Positions 44,601-59,100 of a stretch of DNA of 64,000 bases are shown here, piece by piece. This DNA is from Rugalucina vietnamica (taxonomy: Eukaryota > Mollusca > Bivalvia > Lucinida > Lucinidae), in NCBI GenBank assembly GCA_964017185.1, contig OZ024869.1, positions 63,998,931-64,062,930 on the forward strand, read 5' to 3'. The translations under genes and the position numbers were made by a program. The notes below the pieces were generated by a model, which saw only the letters and a list, made by a program, of their open reading frames with translations, was not told where the DNA came from and made no database searches. Every line of letters starts with the position of its first letter. Position 1 is the stretch's first letter.

Positions 44601-47600
44601 ATATAAATCATGACCCTGTGATGACCTGGACCAAGTTTATATAATATGGCAAGGTCAACATGGGTTGCCTTTGCATTTGAATTGGGAAAACTGTTAAAAT
44701 GACATTTGAAGGGAAAAGCCAGCAGGAAATTGGCAAATGGACGGAATATTGAAGATTCTGGAAAAAAAGAAAATGGCCCAGGGCTTTATCTGCCCCTGCA
44801 CTGGAGTTAAATACCATAATATTCAATCATGTTTATTGATATATGCAGCAGATCTCAGGTGAGCGTTTACAGGACCATTGGTCCTCTGGTTTAAATTGTC
44901 TAATAAAGCAATAAAATTTCTAATTCTAACTCAGACACCAGACAGGGGAAAGACAGGATAAACAAGGTATAATAATTTTTACAAGCATGAAGAGCAAGAT
45001 AAATAGAATCCATCATGGGTGTCCAGTGGAGATAGGAAAATCCCAACCCGAGGGTCCACCCATTCCAGTGGAAAACGAGGCTCGCCGAGTTTCCCACTGG
45101 AACGGTGGACCCGAGGGTTGGGATTTTCCTTTCTCCACTGGGCACCCATGATCGATTCTTTTTCTTTCATACTCCGATTTTATCCTTTTACCGGTAACGT
45201 AACCTGGTACCGTGCTTTAACCCTTGTAACGTTGTGCATATTACGGATGTGACGTCAAATGTAAATAGATCGTTGTCAAAGTCAATAGTGATGTAGTTTT
45301 TATTTGTTTTTATTTTAAAACGAGCGTGATTCAAGAATACTCGCTGTGAAAAACATCACTTTTATCTAGTTTTGGTGAACGCCATTGCTGCAAGCAGTAG
45401 AAACGATCGAATTATATCGCGTGCTTTTCTTATCTTGCATGAGCAACCAAACCAGCAGTGTAAGATCGATTTATATACCACCACTAAAATACCGGAATTT
45501 TTCTATCTTTATGATAGAGGTATGTAAGAAAACTTGCTCCTTGCTAGTGAGGTTACCATTTGGCCAACACCAACCAAAACCATTGAAAGATGAAACCATT
45601 GAAAAAACAACAACTGAGAGTCAGACAGAATAAACAGTGTAAAGATAAATCACAAGGGCCAGTTCTCGTTAATAGAGGTTATGGTGTAAAGGAAGAAGAA
45701 TGGTCAATAAAGAAATCACTGTTGGGGCTAAAATTGACTTTAAGGAGTACCAACTTTTTTAATCTGTGTATTGTTCTACAGTCTGGCAGGGTCTTCGCAG
45801 AAGCTATACAACCAGTGTTGAGACTAACAAGGGGCCGTTACATGGTTTACGGGTCCTGGACCTCACAAGAATACTGGCAGGACCCTACTGTTCCATGATA
45901 CTAGGGGATTTAGGGGCAGAAGTGATTAAGATAGAAAGACCTGGTGAGTTATTGAAGAGTTAGTTTCGGGTCACATTTCAGTTTAAATGAGGAATGATTA
46001 ATGTATTTATATAAACATTGTTTTTCTCTGAAAGATGGACATACAGACAGATTTCCTTCATACTAAGATAAACATTTTGTTGAAAAGAATTGAGATTTTC
46101 TTATTTCTCATTTGATGCTCAAAGTATTGATTGTTGATGCATGCTTGAATCCCCTTAGTGAGGCACTCATGATCTACATTTTGAAGCAAAAATAAGAAAA
46201 AAATATGTACACCTCTATACAGCCTAGTTTAACTATATAAAAGTGTGGTGTAAGGTGGTATGTTTTACATGGACATGTTATCCTGATGATTTTGTGCACT
46301 TCCATTATGAAAACTTGCCCATGCAATATACAGAGATATTTTTCAGAAGCAAAAATTGAAAATTTCAGCAGAAAAAATTCGATATTTTTAAATATTTTTG
46401 CTCAAAGCATACATTGTGGTTACATGTTTGAATCGCCTTGGCTAGGCAGTTCTAACGAGTACCCACAATGTATGTTTTTGATCAAAATTAAGAAGATCAG
46501 GTAAACCCCTGTAAACCCCAGTTTTTAAAAGTGGGGTTTTAGTGAGTATACATTTAACGTACATGTTTTCCTGATGCAGGTACTGGTGATGATACAAGAA
46601 CATGGGGGCCACCGTTTTGTGGAACAGAGAGTGCCTATTTCTTGTCTATAAATAGAAATAAAAAGGTAATATCATTGATTCTTACTTGCACATTTTGAAA
46701 TTTACATTAGAATGTATGATTATAACATTTTTTGTGGTAGAGAGAGAATCAACCAAACAACAGACCTGATACTGAGGTTATAAAACTTTCTTAATGCTCA
46801 ACTCAGCTGAGCATAAAATTTAAATTTCTCATGAATACCAAAATAGTCCAAATATATTGAAATTGAAGGTTCAGAATGACAAAGCCTGTAATTTATACTG
46901 CCAATAAATGTTAAAATGCCAACAATTGTTGGCATTTTAACATTTATGAGCAGGATAAATTTTAGTCTAAGCTGAGCTGAGCTTAAAAAAAGAACCTTGA
47001 GGCCAGGTCTCTTTCAAGCATATAATCTAAGGGAGACTAATCTTTTCAAAATAATTCATTTGAAGCGCCTTAGCTGCATGCCAGTCATTTCAACATAATA
47101 ATGACTGAGAATACAGTCCAAATTGGATAATTCGAACACCGATTTTTCCAAACTACCAGATTTTTCGAAGACATCTGACGATCCCGAAAGTTTCCGCTAT
47201 TGTTTATTGTACAGGACAGACCCGCTATACCGCGCCTTGAATTAACGCGGTGTTGGATATAACGCGAGGGCACCTTGGATCCCAAAATTTCGCCCACCCA
47301 CTTTTGAGAAGAAAAAAAAAAAAATTGTGGCGACGCGAAGGCGCCGTTTTACCCTTATATATTCCGTTTAAAGCGTTTATGTGCGGATGAAATCACTGTT
47401 AAAAAAATCGTTTGCAGGGAATTCAACAAGGTTCAGTTTTCTTACAGTTTCTCTTTATGGTACTCGAGAGAAAAAAAATTAAAAGCAGTTGTCAGGCGTT
47501 TGCCAAGATGCTATTTTCTAACAGTTTCTCTATATTATACATTGAGAACAATTAATGTTAATTATCTTTTGCATATTTAAAACTGAAAGAACAGGTTTTC

Positions 47601-50049
47601 TTATAGAAAGCATAATGTGTCGACAAGAGTGATTATAATTGCCATGTCAGTAATTTTTAGACTTACACAATCCACCGTTCGCGAAGCGTGAATGACACAT
47701 TGTTTTCTTAAGATAAGCCATAAAAGTTGTGAAAATAAGCCCAATGAGCTAGGGGATTATCGATAGACCGTAACGAGACCGTAAACACAGGTTGCTGTAG
47801 GCTATTGATGACACCTGTTACGCAACGTTGCTCATTTTCGACGGCGACACAAACCAAAGATTGTCTAAGCATTGGGACACCTATATCATGTATAATTCTA
47901 TCCGATCAGAAAATTCAATTAAGAAAGGCGAATTAAAATAACTGTTAATACGGTATCGGCAAAAGACTCTTGTCCGCGTTAAATATCCGGGTGCGCCAAT
48001 AAGACAAAGGCGGAACTCTACAATACAACAGCAACATAAGCCCGGTGTCATGGACGCTCTTTTCACATAAAATCGTACGTTGTAAATAAACAAATTTTAT
48101 CATTGCAGATCGTTTTTAACTGATAAAACTGTGGAACACGCAATACTTCACTTTTGTTTATTCCATTTTACAAGAACTCTGCGATAAGTTAAGCCAATAC
48201 ACACGTCGTATAGGTTCCCCACCCACCAATACACTACAGAAACTGCGATCAGCCTGGTCCGACTCAGTAGATTTGCATTACGCGCCTCACCTATAACGCG
48301 CATGCGACTTGTGGACCCCGACCAGCGCGTTATAACGGGTCTGAAGTGTAAATACCGATTTTTAAAAAAATTCAATTTTTCGAACAGTTTTGTTGGTCCC
48401 CATCAAAGAAATTCCTATTAAAATACCCATTGAAATCTGAAGCCGCAAACTGCCAATCAAGGTCGCGCACGATGAAATTGATTTCTTTGTAGACTGAGAT
48501 AAATTATTACACACTCGAGTGATTTCACAAGTATATTCGCTTCAGGTAACAGACATCGGATTAATGGTCACACTTTTAGCAGATAAGGTGATGGTCCATA
48601 ATTTAGTAAATAACGTCTTTAATTGAGAATTACCACGCCTTGATTAAAATTAATGGAAAATTATTGACTTTAACTTGAACATTTCTCATCCTTTGAGATT
48701 CTCATCCTTTCATACGCCAAAATGCGGAATTGAAGCTGCCAATTTAAGTCAGACCATACAATCTTCTGAATGAAAATGACCGAACATATCCGTTTTTTTT
48801 TTTTTGTTCTTGAAAGTTCGAGCGCTCGATCATTCCAAAAATCTTATGCGGTCCCTTGCGTTTCGAATTATCGAACTTAGACTATATTTCTTCAGTCTCT
48901 GACTTTTTCAGCTACATGTTTACCTATACATCTACACAACTTCACAAGCTAGACAGATACTGTACATTTTAAATGAGAATTTGAGAGTGAAAATCATATC
49001 TTTGTGGCAGCCATAACAAAATGAGCCGAGTCATGAGAAAACCGGATTTTTGCCCAGGCGAGAACAGAGGCGCAGATCAGCTGTGCACAGCCTTTGTTTT
49101 CGCTACACAGATAGTACCATTCCTCTACTTTCTAAATCCAAAATTTCCAGCCTCTAACCTTCTTCTGTGACTGTACAGCTCAGTTTGTGTTGGACCTGGT
49201 CAGAAATCCAAATTGTTGGTTTTCTCACGCACAGGCTCATGTGCTTATGACCACTGTTCATCATGATAAGTTTGACATTCGCACGTTACTAGAACGCTTA
49301 GCAAGAAATCAAACAATCATTCCTTTTCTGTTATTTTTTAGTAACCATACTTTAATAGCCATGTGCCTGTTTTCAGAGTGTAGCAGTTAACATGAAGGTG
49401 AAAGTAGGTCAAGATATTATCAAGAAGGTTTGTATTGGTGATTGTTAGTTATACTTTGTAAAGAACTTGATACTTTATTTTCTGTCAACCAAGATTCTTA
49501 TTTTACTTTTTTAATGGCATATTAATTGTGGTAAGAAATGAAATCTTTTGATATTGCAATGAATATTCATTCATTTTTAGCTCACCTGAGCCGAAGGCTC
49601 ACAAGGTGAGCTAATAGGATGGCCATGATCCGGCGTCCGTCCATCGTCGTCAACAATTTCAAAGATCTTCTTCTCTGAAACCACTTGGCCAATCAAGTTG
49701 AAACTTTATGTGGAGCCTCCTTGGGTAGTGGCATTTATATTTTGTTCGAGATATCTTGGTCACATGACCGCCACGCCCATATATGGTATAGGCTGTTAGC
49801 TGTCTATAAAAACTGGGGTTTTGCTATATATCTTCAAAACAACAAAACTAATCACTTTGAGGTATGGTGCACCTTAAATGGTTATCTTATACATAACTAA
49901 TCTATATTTTTAACAATTTTTACACTTTGAGGTTAAAAAGTTTCTTTTGAAAACTGCCCATTTTTACATTGCATTTTGCCTGTAATGAACATGGGAGTAA
50001 ATTTGTTTATGTAATAGCCTAGGAATACATGCTTCTTTGAATGCAATAT

Positions 50050-50104
<55 letters not shown>

Positions 50105-53100
50105 TGTTGAATTTTATTCTATATAATGTAACATGGTCAATATAAAATAATTTCCAATTCTCCCATTCTTCTGTCTCACCTATGTGCATCATCCCTTCCA
50201 CCCTGGCAGTCTGGAGCCTGCCGACATACATTTACATATATTTAAGATTTTATTAGTTGATGCACCTTTCATCCATTCCCATTCAGTCGAGTAAGGTCAA
50301 AAATTGTGTTATGCTGTCATTTATATATACAGAAGACATAGTTATATAATGTACATACTGAGAACTGGAAATAATTAGTGAAGTATTTTGGAAGGTTTCC
50401 ACAAAGCTCTTGAGAAGTTGGACAACCAGAAAATCATATGAAGGTCTTAAATTGCATGGTTTACTTTATATGGGATCTTTAATCTCCCATCAGAGCAGAG
50501 TTGATATTAATAGCCTAGCTGGACTTGTCACAAGGACAAGACAGAACTAGGTATTCCCCCTTCTCAGACCTAGCTGTCCAAAAATCTCAGTATCCTCCCG
50601 AAAAACCTGTTCCATTACAATAAAAATTGATTCAACAGGTTCTTTTTTCAACCTGGCAACAAGGGGTGGGGGGAGGCCTGCCCAGTATATAAATAAGTCA
50701 TTGTATGGGTTGCATGTGGTTGGCTCCATCTGTATAGATACAGATTATTATTTTCCATTATTATTTTTAGCTTAGGGCTTTAAGGAAAGTCGGTTGATAT
50801 TAACTGTTTAGTTTAAATTCTTATCTTATGTAAGTTATATGGGCTCCATTCCTTAGAAAATGCCTCTAAATCATTATTCATAAGAGCTATTTCCATATGC
50901 ATTTTATACATAAAGTACAATTTTTTCTTAAACACTGTCAGCATCGGTACTTGGTTATTACCTCGTGAGCAATAGATATAATATTTGGCATATAACAGAA
51001 AGAAATGTTGTATTTTTGTAAGTTTTTGGTCTCTCAGGCTTTCCACACCAAATAGAAACAGTTTTTCTGAAAGTTTGATATGAATATCGAAACTTTCAAA
51101 CCAAGATATCATCAAATTCAAAAAATCTTGTGTTTTACTGCAGCTCCACAGTAAATGGATAATTGTCTCTTCCATTGTTGAGCAAAAGGTGCAACTTGAA
51201 TCATCAGTTATATTCATATGATGCAGTAGTTTATTTGTAACTAGGATGTTATGATTTATCCTAATTTGAAACCAGCGTAATTGTGAATATTTGGTAGTTT
51301 TGAATGGATACAAATATATTTGTTTCCATTCCTTATCCAGAAAGTTATAAGCATTTGTCCATGTTTGTTTTGCTGTAGGAGTTTCATTGTTATAGTTTAA
51401 AATATCATACATAGTCCTTGCACCTTGTTTGTTTTTTATTATTGGGGAAATATGGCTTGGAATAAAAGGCATTGGGCTTCGGCCCGTTAGAGTAATGTTT
51501 ATAGATTTTAAGTATTCTTTAATTGTTTGTACTATTCCCAAATATTGAAGGTAGTGTGTTTGTAAATTTCCATTTTTTTCTAAAAACTCATCATAACTAA
51601 AAAACTCTCCATTCTCTTTTACTAAGTCATTTATGAATCGTATACCCTTTTTAAACCATATGTTGTTAAATATAACTTTTCCTCCTATTTTGATACATTG
51701 ATTATGAAAAATTGGTGTTTTTAAAATATCTTCTTCATCTAATGTGTTTTTCCTATTGAATTTTATAAAACTCTTCAGGACATCTATCCAAAAACTATTT
51801 TTCATCTTTTTAATGTTTTCCACTAAATATTCTGTATTACAACTTAATAACTTTTCAACTTCTATATCAAGTTTGATGAAATCTTGCCATTTTCTGTCCG
51901 TGTTTAGCAATCTCCTAATCCAAGTTAGTTTTAATGCCTCAATAAAAGCTTGCAGATTTACCATTCTCAATCCTCCTTCATCATATTGTTTTATAACTAC
52001 ACTTTTCTTTATTTTAGCCTTACTTCCCCACAGAAAATTAAAAAGAATCCTGTTAACAATGCAATATCTCTATCTATTGTTGGTTAAGTCTGCATTTAAA
52101 ATGCACATGAAAAAGTACACTATGTAAAACCTAAGAACTGTCATGTGCTCCAATGCAAGACTCGCAGCAGTATGTTTTCTTCAAAGCTGTGATCATGGGA
52201 ACAGCAAGGTCCCAATGCGACGTACGGATGCTCAGTAGAGACTAATAAGTCCAGCAAAATATAGTTTACATTTACAACACATACCATGATGTAGGTTTTA
52301 AAATGCCACAGTTATTATGCGAACAATGCATTTATAATACCGGTTAACTGTTAACACTTTCACTGCCACGCCTCTCAAAAAATCAATATCTCACTGCCAA
52401 GCATATATTTATTTTATTATTTTATTGATTTATTAATTAATTTATTTATTATTATATTTTTAAATATATGCGCATATCATATATCAATGAAAAGGGCTTT
52501 TTACGCTGAAAAATCTGATATACAATACATTTACCTCCCTTTAAAACTTTCATCTATATCCCGGGACAGTCCGGTATACCCGTAAAACGACTACAGTCGT
52601 CGGTGGCAGTGAACGGTAAAAACGACTACAGTCGTCGGCGGCAGTGAATGTGTTAATCTCTTGCCTGAGTAAAACTTATTCTCTTTTTTTCGTATTCTCC
52701 AGAAGAAAAAAAGAAATGCCACTTAAACCTTTGCCAGAAAAATCGTATGTGATTTTGAAAAACCATAAGTATTTTGAAGCATTGACTCTGATAGTGAGGA
52801 TACATAGTCAGGAGGATCAACAGAGTCTAATGATGACACTGAAGCTTAATGAAAGTGGTTACTTTAAACTTTTATTGAAAAGTCCATTTACATGGTTTCC
52901 AACATTCACTTTGTTCAACAGTATACTATTGGATTACATTAATCTGCCTATAGAAATTTCATTGAATGGGATGTGGGCATGGGCGGTGCATATAGCTGTT
53001 ACAATAATTCGAAGTACTCCCCTTCATTCTGCCTTAATTATTTGTATTAGGTTTAATAGACAAAAGCAAGAAATCAAGAAGCAAAAATTCTGAAAATCAG

Positions 53101-56100
53101 TTTCTAGTTATGTATTGGTATAAACATAACATTGGAAAAATAAATTTAATTGTATCACTGATAATAAGCCAGATATTCTGCAAAACATCAGTTTTTAGCT
53201 CACCTGAGCCGAAAGCTCATAGGTGAGCTGACAGTATACCCATGCTCCGGCGTCCGTCCGTCCGTCGTCCGTCCGTCCGTCCGTCGTCCACAATTTCAAA
53301 GATCTTCTTCTCTGAAACCGCTGGGCCGATTGTTCTCATATTACACATACACCATCTACAGGTAGGGGGAAAGAATAATTGTGTTTTTTGTATTGATCGG
53401 ATAAGGACTCTGGTTGCTATGGCAACTTATGCTTCCCATAGACTTATAATGGAAAAAAGTGAAAATTGCCAGTTTTTGCTGTCTTGTTGTAGATATTTGA
53501 ATTTTGTTTTTGCAGAAATGTTTATTGAGTAGTCCTCTACGTTTCATGTGACTTTTGTCCTAATCCTTCATTTTGATTGGTTGCAGGGGCCCCATATAGG
53601 GCAAAAATCTTCTTCTCAAAAACTGTGAAGGGGATGAAGCCTATACTTTGTATACATGTTCTTGACAGTGGCCTCTACATAATTTGTGTTTTTTATTCCA
53701 GGCAGATAAGAACTCTGGTTGCTATGGCAACTTAAAGTTTCCATAGACTTATAATGGGAAAAGTGGAAATCGGCTATTTTTCCGCTAAAATTGCAGACAT
53801 TTGAATTTTGTTTTTGCAGAAATGTTTATTGAGTAGTGTTTGACGTTTCATGCGAGTTTTGTCCTAATCCTTTATTTTGATTGGTTGCTGGGGCCCCATA
53901 AAGGGCAAAATTTTGAAAAAAAAAACATTCAAAAATCTTCTCAGAAACTGTCAAGTGGATGAATCCTGTACTTTGTATACATGTTCCTGACAGTAGACTC
54001 TACATAATTTGTGTTTTTTATTCCAGTCGGATAAGAACTCTGGTTGCTATGGTAACTTTAAGTTTCCATAGACTTATAATGAAAAAAGTGGAAATTAGCT
54101 ATTTTTTGAAAACTATTGCAGCCTGAGATCTGAAAAGTGGTAGATGCAAACAACTAATGGATTAGATGAAGGTATATGATTAATTTAGGTCAAGGTCATC
54201 TCTTCACCTTGGCCGGTCTGTTGTCCATACACACTTTTCAAAGATTTCTTTCTCTGAAATCACTCGGCCAATCAAAGACAAATTTTATATGAAGCATCTA
54301 TAGGAAATGGGAACCAATGTGTATATAAATAATCCAGGTCACATGACCAAGATGGCCGCCATGCCCATATATGGTACAAACCCTTAAAATATCGTCTTAT
54401 CCAGAACCGGTGAACCGATTTCAACGAAACTTTGCATGAAGTATGGATGACTCAAGTACTACAATGTATATATAAAACATGACCCTGTGGTGACCTTGAC
54501 ATATTTTATGGCAAGGTCAACATAGGTTGTCAATGCATTTGAATGGGGAAAACTTTTAAAATGTCATTTTAAGTGAAAGTCTTGCAGGAAAAGGGCAGTA
54601 GGACTGAAATTTAATGATTCTGAGAAAAAAAATGGACCCCATGGGCTCATCTGCTTTTAAAATGTTATTTGAAGGGAAAAATCAGCAGGAAATTGGCAAA
54701 TGGACAGAATATTGATTATTCTGAAAAAAAAAAAGAAAATGGCCCAAGGGCTTCATCTGTCCCTGCACTGGGGTTAAATACCATAATATTCAAATATGTT
54801 TATTGGTCCTCTGGTTATAGACAGCTAACAGACTATAAAAACCTTTCAAAAATCTTCTTCTCCAGAACCGGCAGGCCGATTTTCACGAAACTTGGTATGT
54901 AGGATTTGGGACTCCAGCCCAGCATAGTTTGATCAAATGATGACCCCCACGATGACCTTGACCTATTTTACTGCAAGGTCAATTTTGGAAACATAGGCTT
55001 TTACATGGGAAAAAGTGAAAACTATGGATTGTTTGAAAACTATTGCAGCTTGAGATCTGAAAAGTGGTAGATGCAAACAACTAATAGAGTAGATGAAGGT
55101 ATGTGATTAATTTAGGTCAAGGTCATCTCTTCACCTTGGCCAGTCTGTCGTCCAAACACACTTTTCAAAGATCTTCTCTGAAACTGGTTGGCCAATCAAA
55201 GTGAAATTTTATGTGGAGCATCCATAGGTAGGGGGGACGAAAGTTTGATTGCGAGATCTAGGTCACATGACCAAGATGGCCGCCATGCCCATATATAATG
55301 GTAAAAAACGCTTAAAAATCTTCTTCTCCAGAACAGACTGGCCGATTTTCACGAAACTTGGTATGTAGCATTTGGGACTCCAGCCCACCATAGTTTGATC
55401 AAATGATGACCCTAGGATGACCTTGACCTATTTTACAGCAAGGTCAATTTTGGAAACATAGGCTTTTACATGGGAAAAAGTAAAATCTATGGATTTTTTG
55501 AAAACTATTGCAGCCTGATACCTGAAAAGTGGTAGATGCAAGCAACTAATGGAGTAGATGAAGGTATATGATTAATTTAGGTCAAGGTCATCTCTTGACC
55601 TTGGCCGGTCTGTCGTCAATACCCACTTTTTAAAAATCTTCTTCTCTGAAACTGCTTGGCGAATCTAAGTGAAATTTTATGTTGAACATCCATGGGTAGG
55701 GGGAATGAAAGTTTGATTGCGAGATCCAGGTCACATGACCAAGATGGCCGCCACACCCATATACGGTAAAAACCACTAAAAAATCTTCTTCTCCAGAACC
55801 AGCAGGCCAATTTTCACAAAACTTGGTATGTAGCATTTGGGACTGCAGCCCATCATAGTTTGTTCAAATGATGACCCTAGGATGACCTTGACCTATTTTA
55901 CGGCAAGGTCAATTTTGGAAACATTGGAAAAGGCGTAAACAATGGATATTTTGGAAACTGTTGCAGCCTGACTACTAATGGAGTCAGTGAAGGTAAGTAA
56001 TTAATTAAGGTTAAGGTCATTTTTTACCTTGACCCAAGGTCATTTAAATATCAAAATTAAGATTATGGTTTTCGTAGAAATCACTGGGTTTGGAAACTTA

Positions 56101-59100
56101 TAATTGCAGCCTGAGACTTGAAACTTGGCAGATGCAGACAACTTTTGAAGTCAATAAAGGTGTGTGAGTATTCAAGGTCAAGGTCATTTCATGATGATTT
56201 AATACTCCAAGATCAGGCTTCAGGTGAGCGTTCTCAGGACCAATGGTCCTCTGGTTTTGTGTATCTGAGAAAAAACACCAAATTATTTGAGCTGCGACAT
56301 GAGAAAAGCGGTCTTGGGTGATTCCGACCAGGTCTGACACAAACCAGACTGTACAGTCTCAGAAGATGGTTAGAAGCTTGAAATTGTGGATTTAGGAAGG
56401 AGAGAAATTGTACTATCCAAGTGGTGAAAACACTGGTGCTGATCAGCTGTGCAGTTACTGCACAGCTGATCTGTGCCTTTGTTTTCGCATAGGGAAAAAT
56501 CCGGTTTTCTCATGATGCAGCTCATTTGTTGGAAATGATGCTTTACATCCACGGCTCACAGAAGGGGTCATGTCTGGATGGTCAGTTACCCTGGCCACTT
56601 TGTTCTTGAGCATGCTTCCTACAAGCAAATTGCCACTTCTATTGGCACATTCTTTATTGAATTATAATGTTCCCCAATTGTCAAAAAATATGCTTTGATC
56701 GGTATTTCATTTTCAGTTAGCAGTAAAGAGTGATATCTTGATAGAGAATTATCTCCCTGGCAAACTGTCTGAGCTGGGTCTTGGCTACGAACAACTATCA
56801 GAGATAGCGCCAGGTCTTATATACTGCTCTATAACAGGTTAGTTGTTAACCTACTAATACCCCCACCCCCTGTTAAACTATCAGAGCTGGGTCTTGGCTA
56901 CGAACAACTATCAGAGATAGCGCCAGGTCTTATATACTGCTCTATAACAGGTTAGTTGTTAACCTACTAATACTCCCACCCCCTGTTAAACTGTCTGAGC
57001 TGGGTTTTGGCTATGAACAACTGTCAGAGGTGGCTCCAAGTCTCATATACTGCTCTATTACAGGTTAGATTTAGTGATGTTTAGAAAAAAAGTTAAGCAA
57101 AACTGGCATGTTACTAGGATAAGACTGGTGCTGTTTTGTGTCCCAGAGCATGAGACTTTCACCAGACTCTTTAATAGTTTTCTATGCATTAACATCTTCT
57201 GGGCCTGGAGGATAGCGTTGAACTCCAGCCTGAAAGGAACCTTGATGCATGTTACGCTTGATGGCGTCAATTTTCGCACGGCCCCCAAGTTTACCCCCCA
57301 TAAAAAGATGTATGAACAGCATGTGCATGCGAATCGCCTGAATAATACACACCTTTTTCTTCAATAATAAACATGTGGCTTGGATATTTATGCAATAAAA
57401 CTGGTAAATTTCACATGCAGCAATAGACCATCTAATCCCTAAATGATTAAAAGATTTCACTAGGACATAAACAAAAACAGAGAAAATGTCCACCTCAATA
57501 AAGCTGTATAACTTGGGATTTAGGAAGATGCTAAATTAAACTATTTGTTTAGCAAACTGAAAGTTACTGATTAGCTGAAACGATTATCCAGTCATGTTGT
57601 GTGGAAAACATTGCATGGAATATATACATTCACGATTTTCACTGTTTTGTCATTCTTATCTAGGTTATGGACAGACAGGTCCTGATGCTCAGCGGGCAGG
57701 GTATGATGTTATAGTAGCTGGTACTGCAGGACTTACACATATAACAGGACCAAAGGTTGGTACAATGGAAAAAATTAGTAGTGAAATGAGTTGTGATTTC
57801 TCATGCAGTATTGCCATATAGAATCATTCATTTATGAATGGAGTAAAATTATTGCATATTTTTAGCTCACCTGAGCCGTTAGGCTCACAAGGTGAGCTTA
57901 TAGGATGGCCATGATCCGGCGTCCGTCCGTCGTCCCGCGTCCACCATTTTCAAAGATCTTCTTCTCTGAAACCGCTTGGCCAATCAAGGCTTAATTTTAT
58001 ATGAAGCATCTATAGGTGTTTATAAATAATCCAGGTCACATGACCAAGATGGCCGCCATGCCCATATATGGTAAAAACCTTTCAAAATTCTTCTTCTCCG
58101 GAACCACTGGACCGATTTCAACGAAACTTGGCATGAAGCATCGGGGACTAGAGTACTACAATGTGTTTATAAATTATGACCTTTGGATGACCTTGACCTA
58201 TTTTACGGCAAGGTCTACATAGGTCGCCCATGCATTTGAATGGGGAAAATTGTTAAAATGTCATTTGAAAGGCAAATCTTGCAGGAAATGGGCAAATGGA
58301 CTGAAGATAGGTAATTCTGAAAAAAATTTGGACCCCAGGGGTTGGTCTGCCCCCAACCCGGGGCAATATACATGTATATTACAAAAATATTCAAAGATCT
58401 TCTTCTCTGAAACCACTTGGCCAATCAAAGCCAAATTTTATAGGAAGCATCTATGGGAAGGGGGAATCAATGTGTTTATAAATAATCCAGGTCACATGGC
58501 CAAGATGGCCGCCATGCCCATATATGGTAAAAACCCTTCAAAATTCTTGTTCTCCTGAACATATGGACTGATTTCAACAAAATATGGCATGAACCATCGG
58601 GGACTGAAGTACTACAATGTGTTTATAAATTATTACCTTTGAATGACCTTGACCTATTTAACAGTAAGGTCAACATAGGTCGCCAATGCATTTGAATGGG
58701 GAAAACTTTTAAAATGTCATTTAAAGTGAAAGTCTTGCAGGAAATGGGCAGTAGGACTGAATATTATTAATTCTGAGAAAAATTGGACCCCAGGGGCTCA
58801 TTTGCCCCAGCCCCGGGGCATTATACATGTATATTACCATAATATTCAAACATCTTCTCCTGAAACCACTAGGCCAATTAAAGCCAAATTTTATGTGAAG
58901 CATCTATAGGATGGGGGAACCAATGTGTATATTAATAATCTAGGTCACATGACCATGATGGCCGCCATGCCCATATATGGTAAAAACCCTTCAAAAATCT
59001 TCTTCTCTAAAACCAATAGACAGGTTTCCATGAAGCTTGGCGTGAAGCATCGATTGCTAAAGTACTACAGTGTATATATAAATCATGACCCTGTGATTAC

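Noticed and set aside
45590..45898. Open frame running through SUGCT exon 2 in another frame
   Set aside because: It conflicts with the conserved SUGCT reading frame and crosses a clear acceptor site. Its peptide has no recognisable feature.
52644..53093. 149-codon frame next to a piggyBac-like MITE, considered as a transposase remnant
   Set aside because: No DDD-type motifs. The acidic run that suggested piggyBac is in a different frame and contains a stop.
56875..57063. Exon 5 copies 2 and 3 as mutually exclusive exons
   Set aside because: They have no in-phase acceptor, and reading through from copy 1 meets TAG at once. They are better explained as partial duplications.
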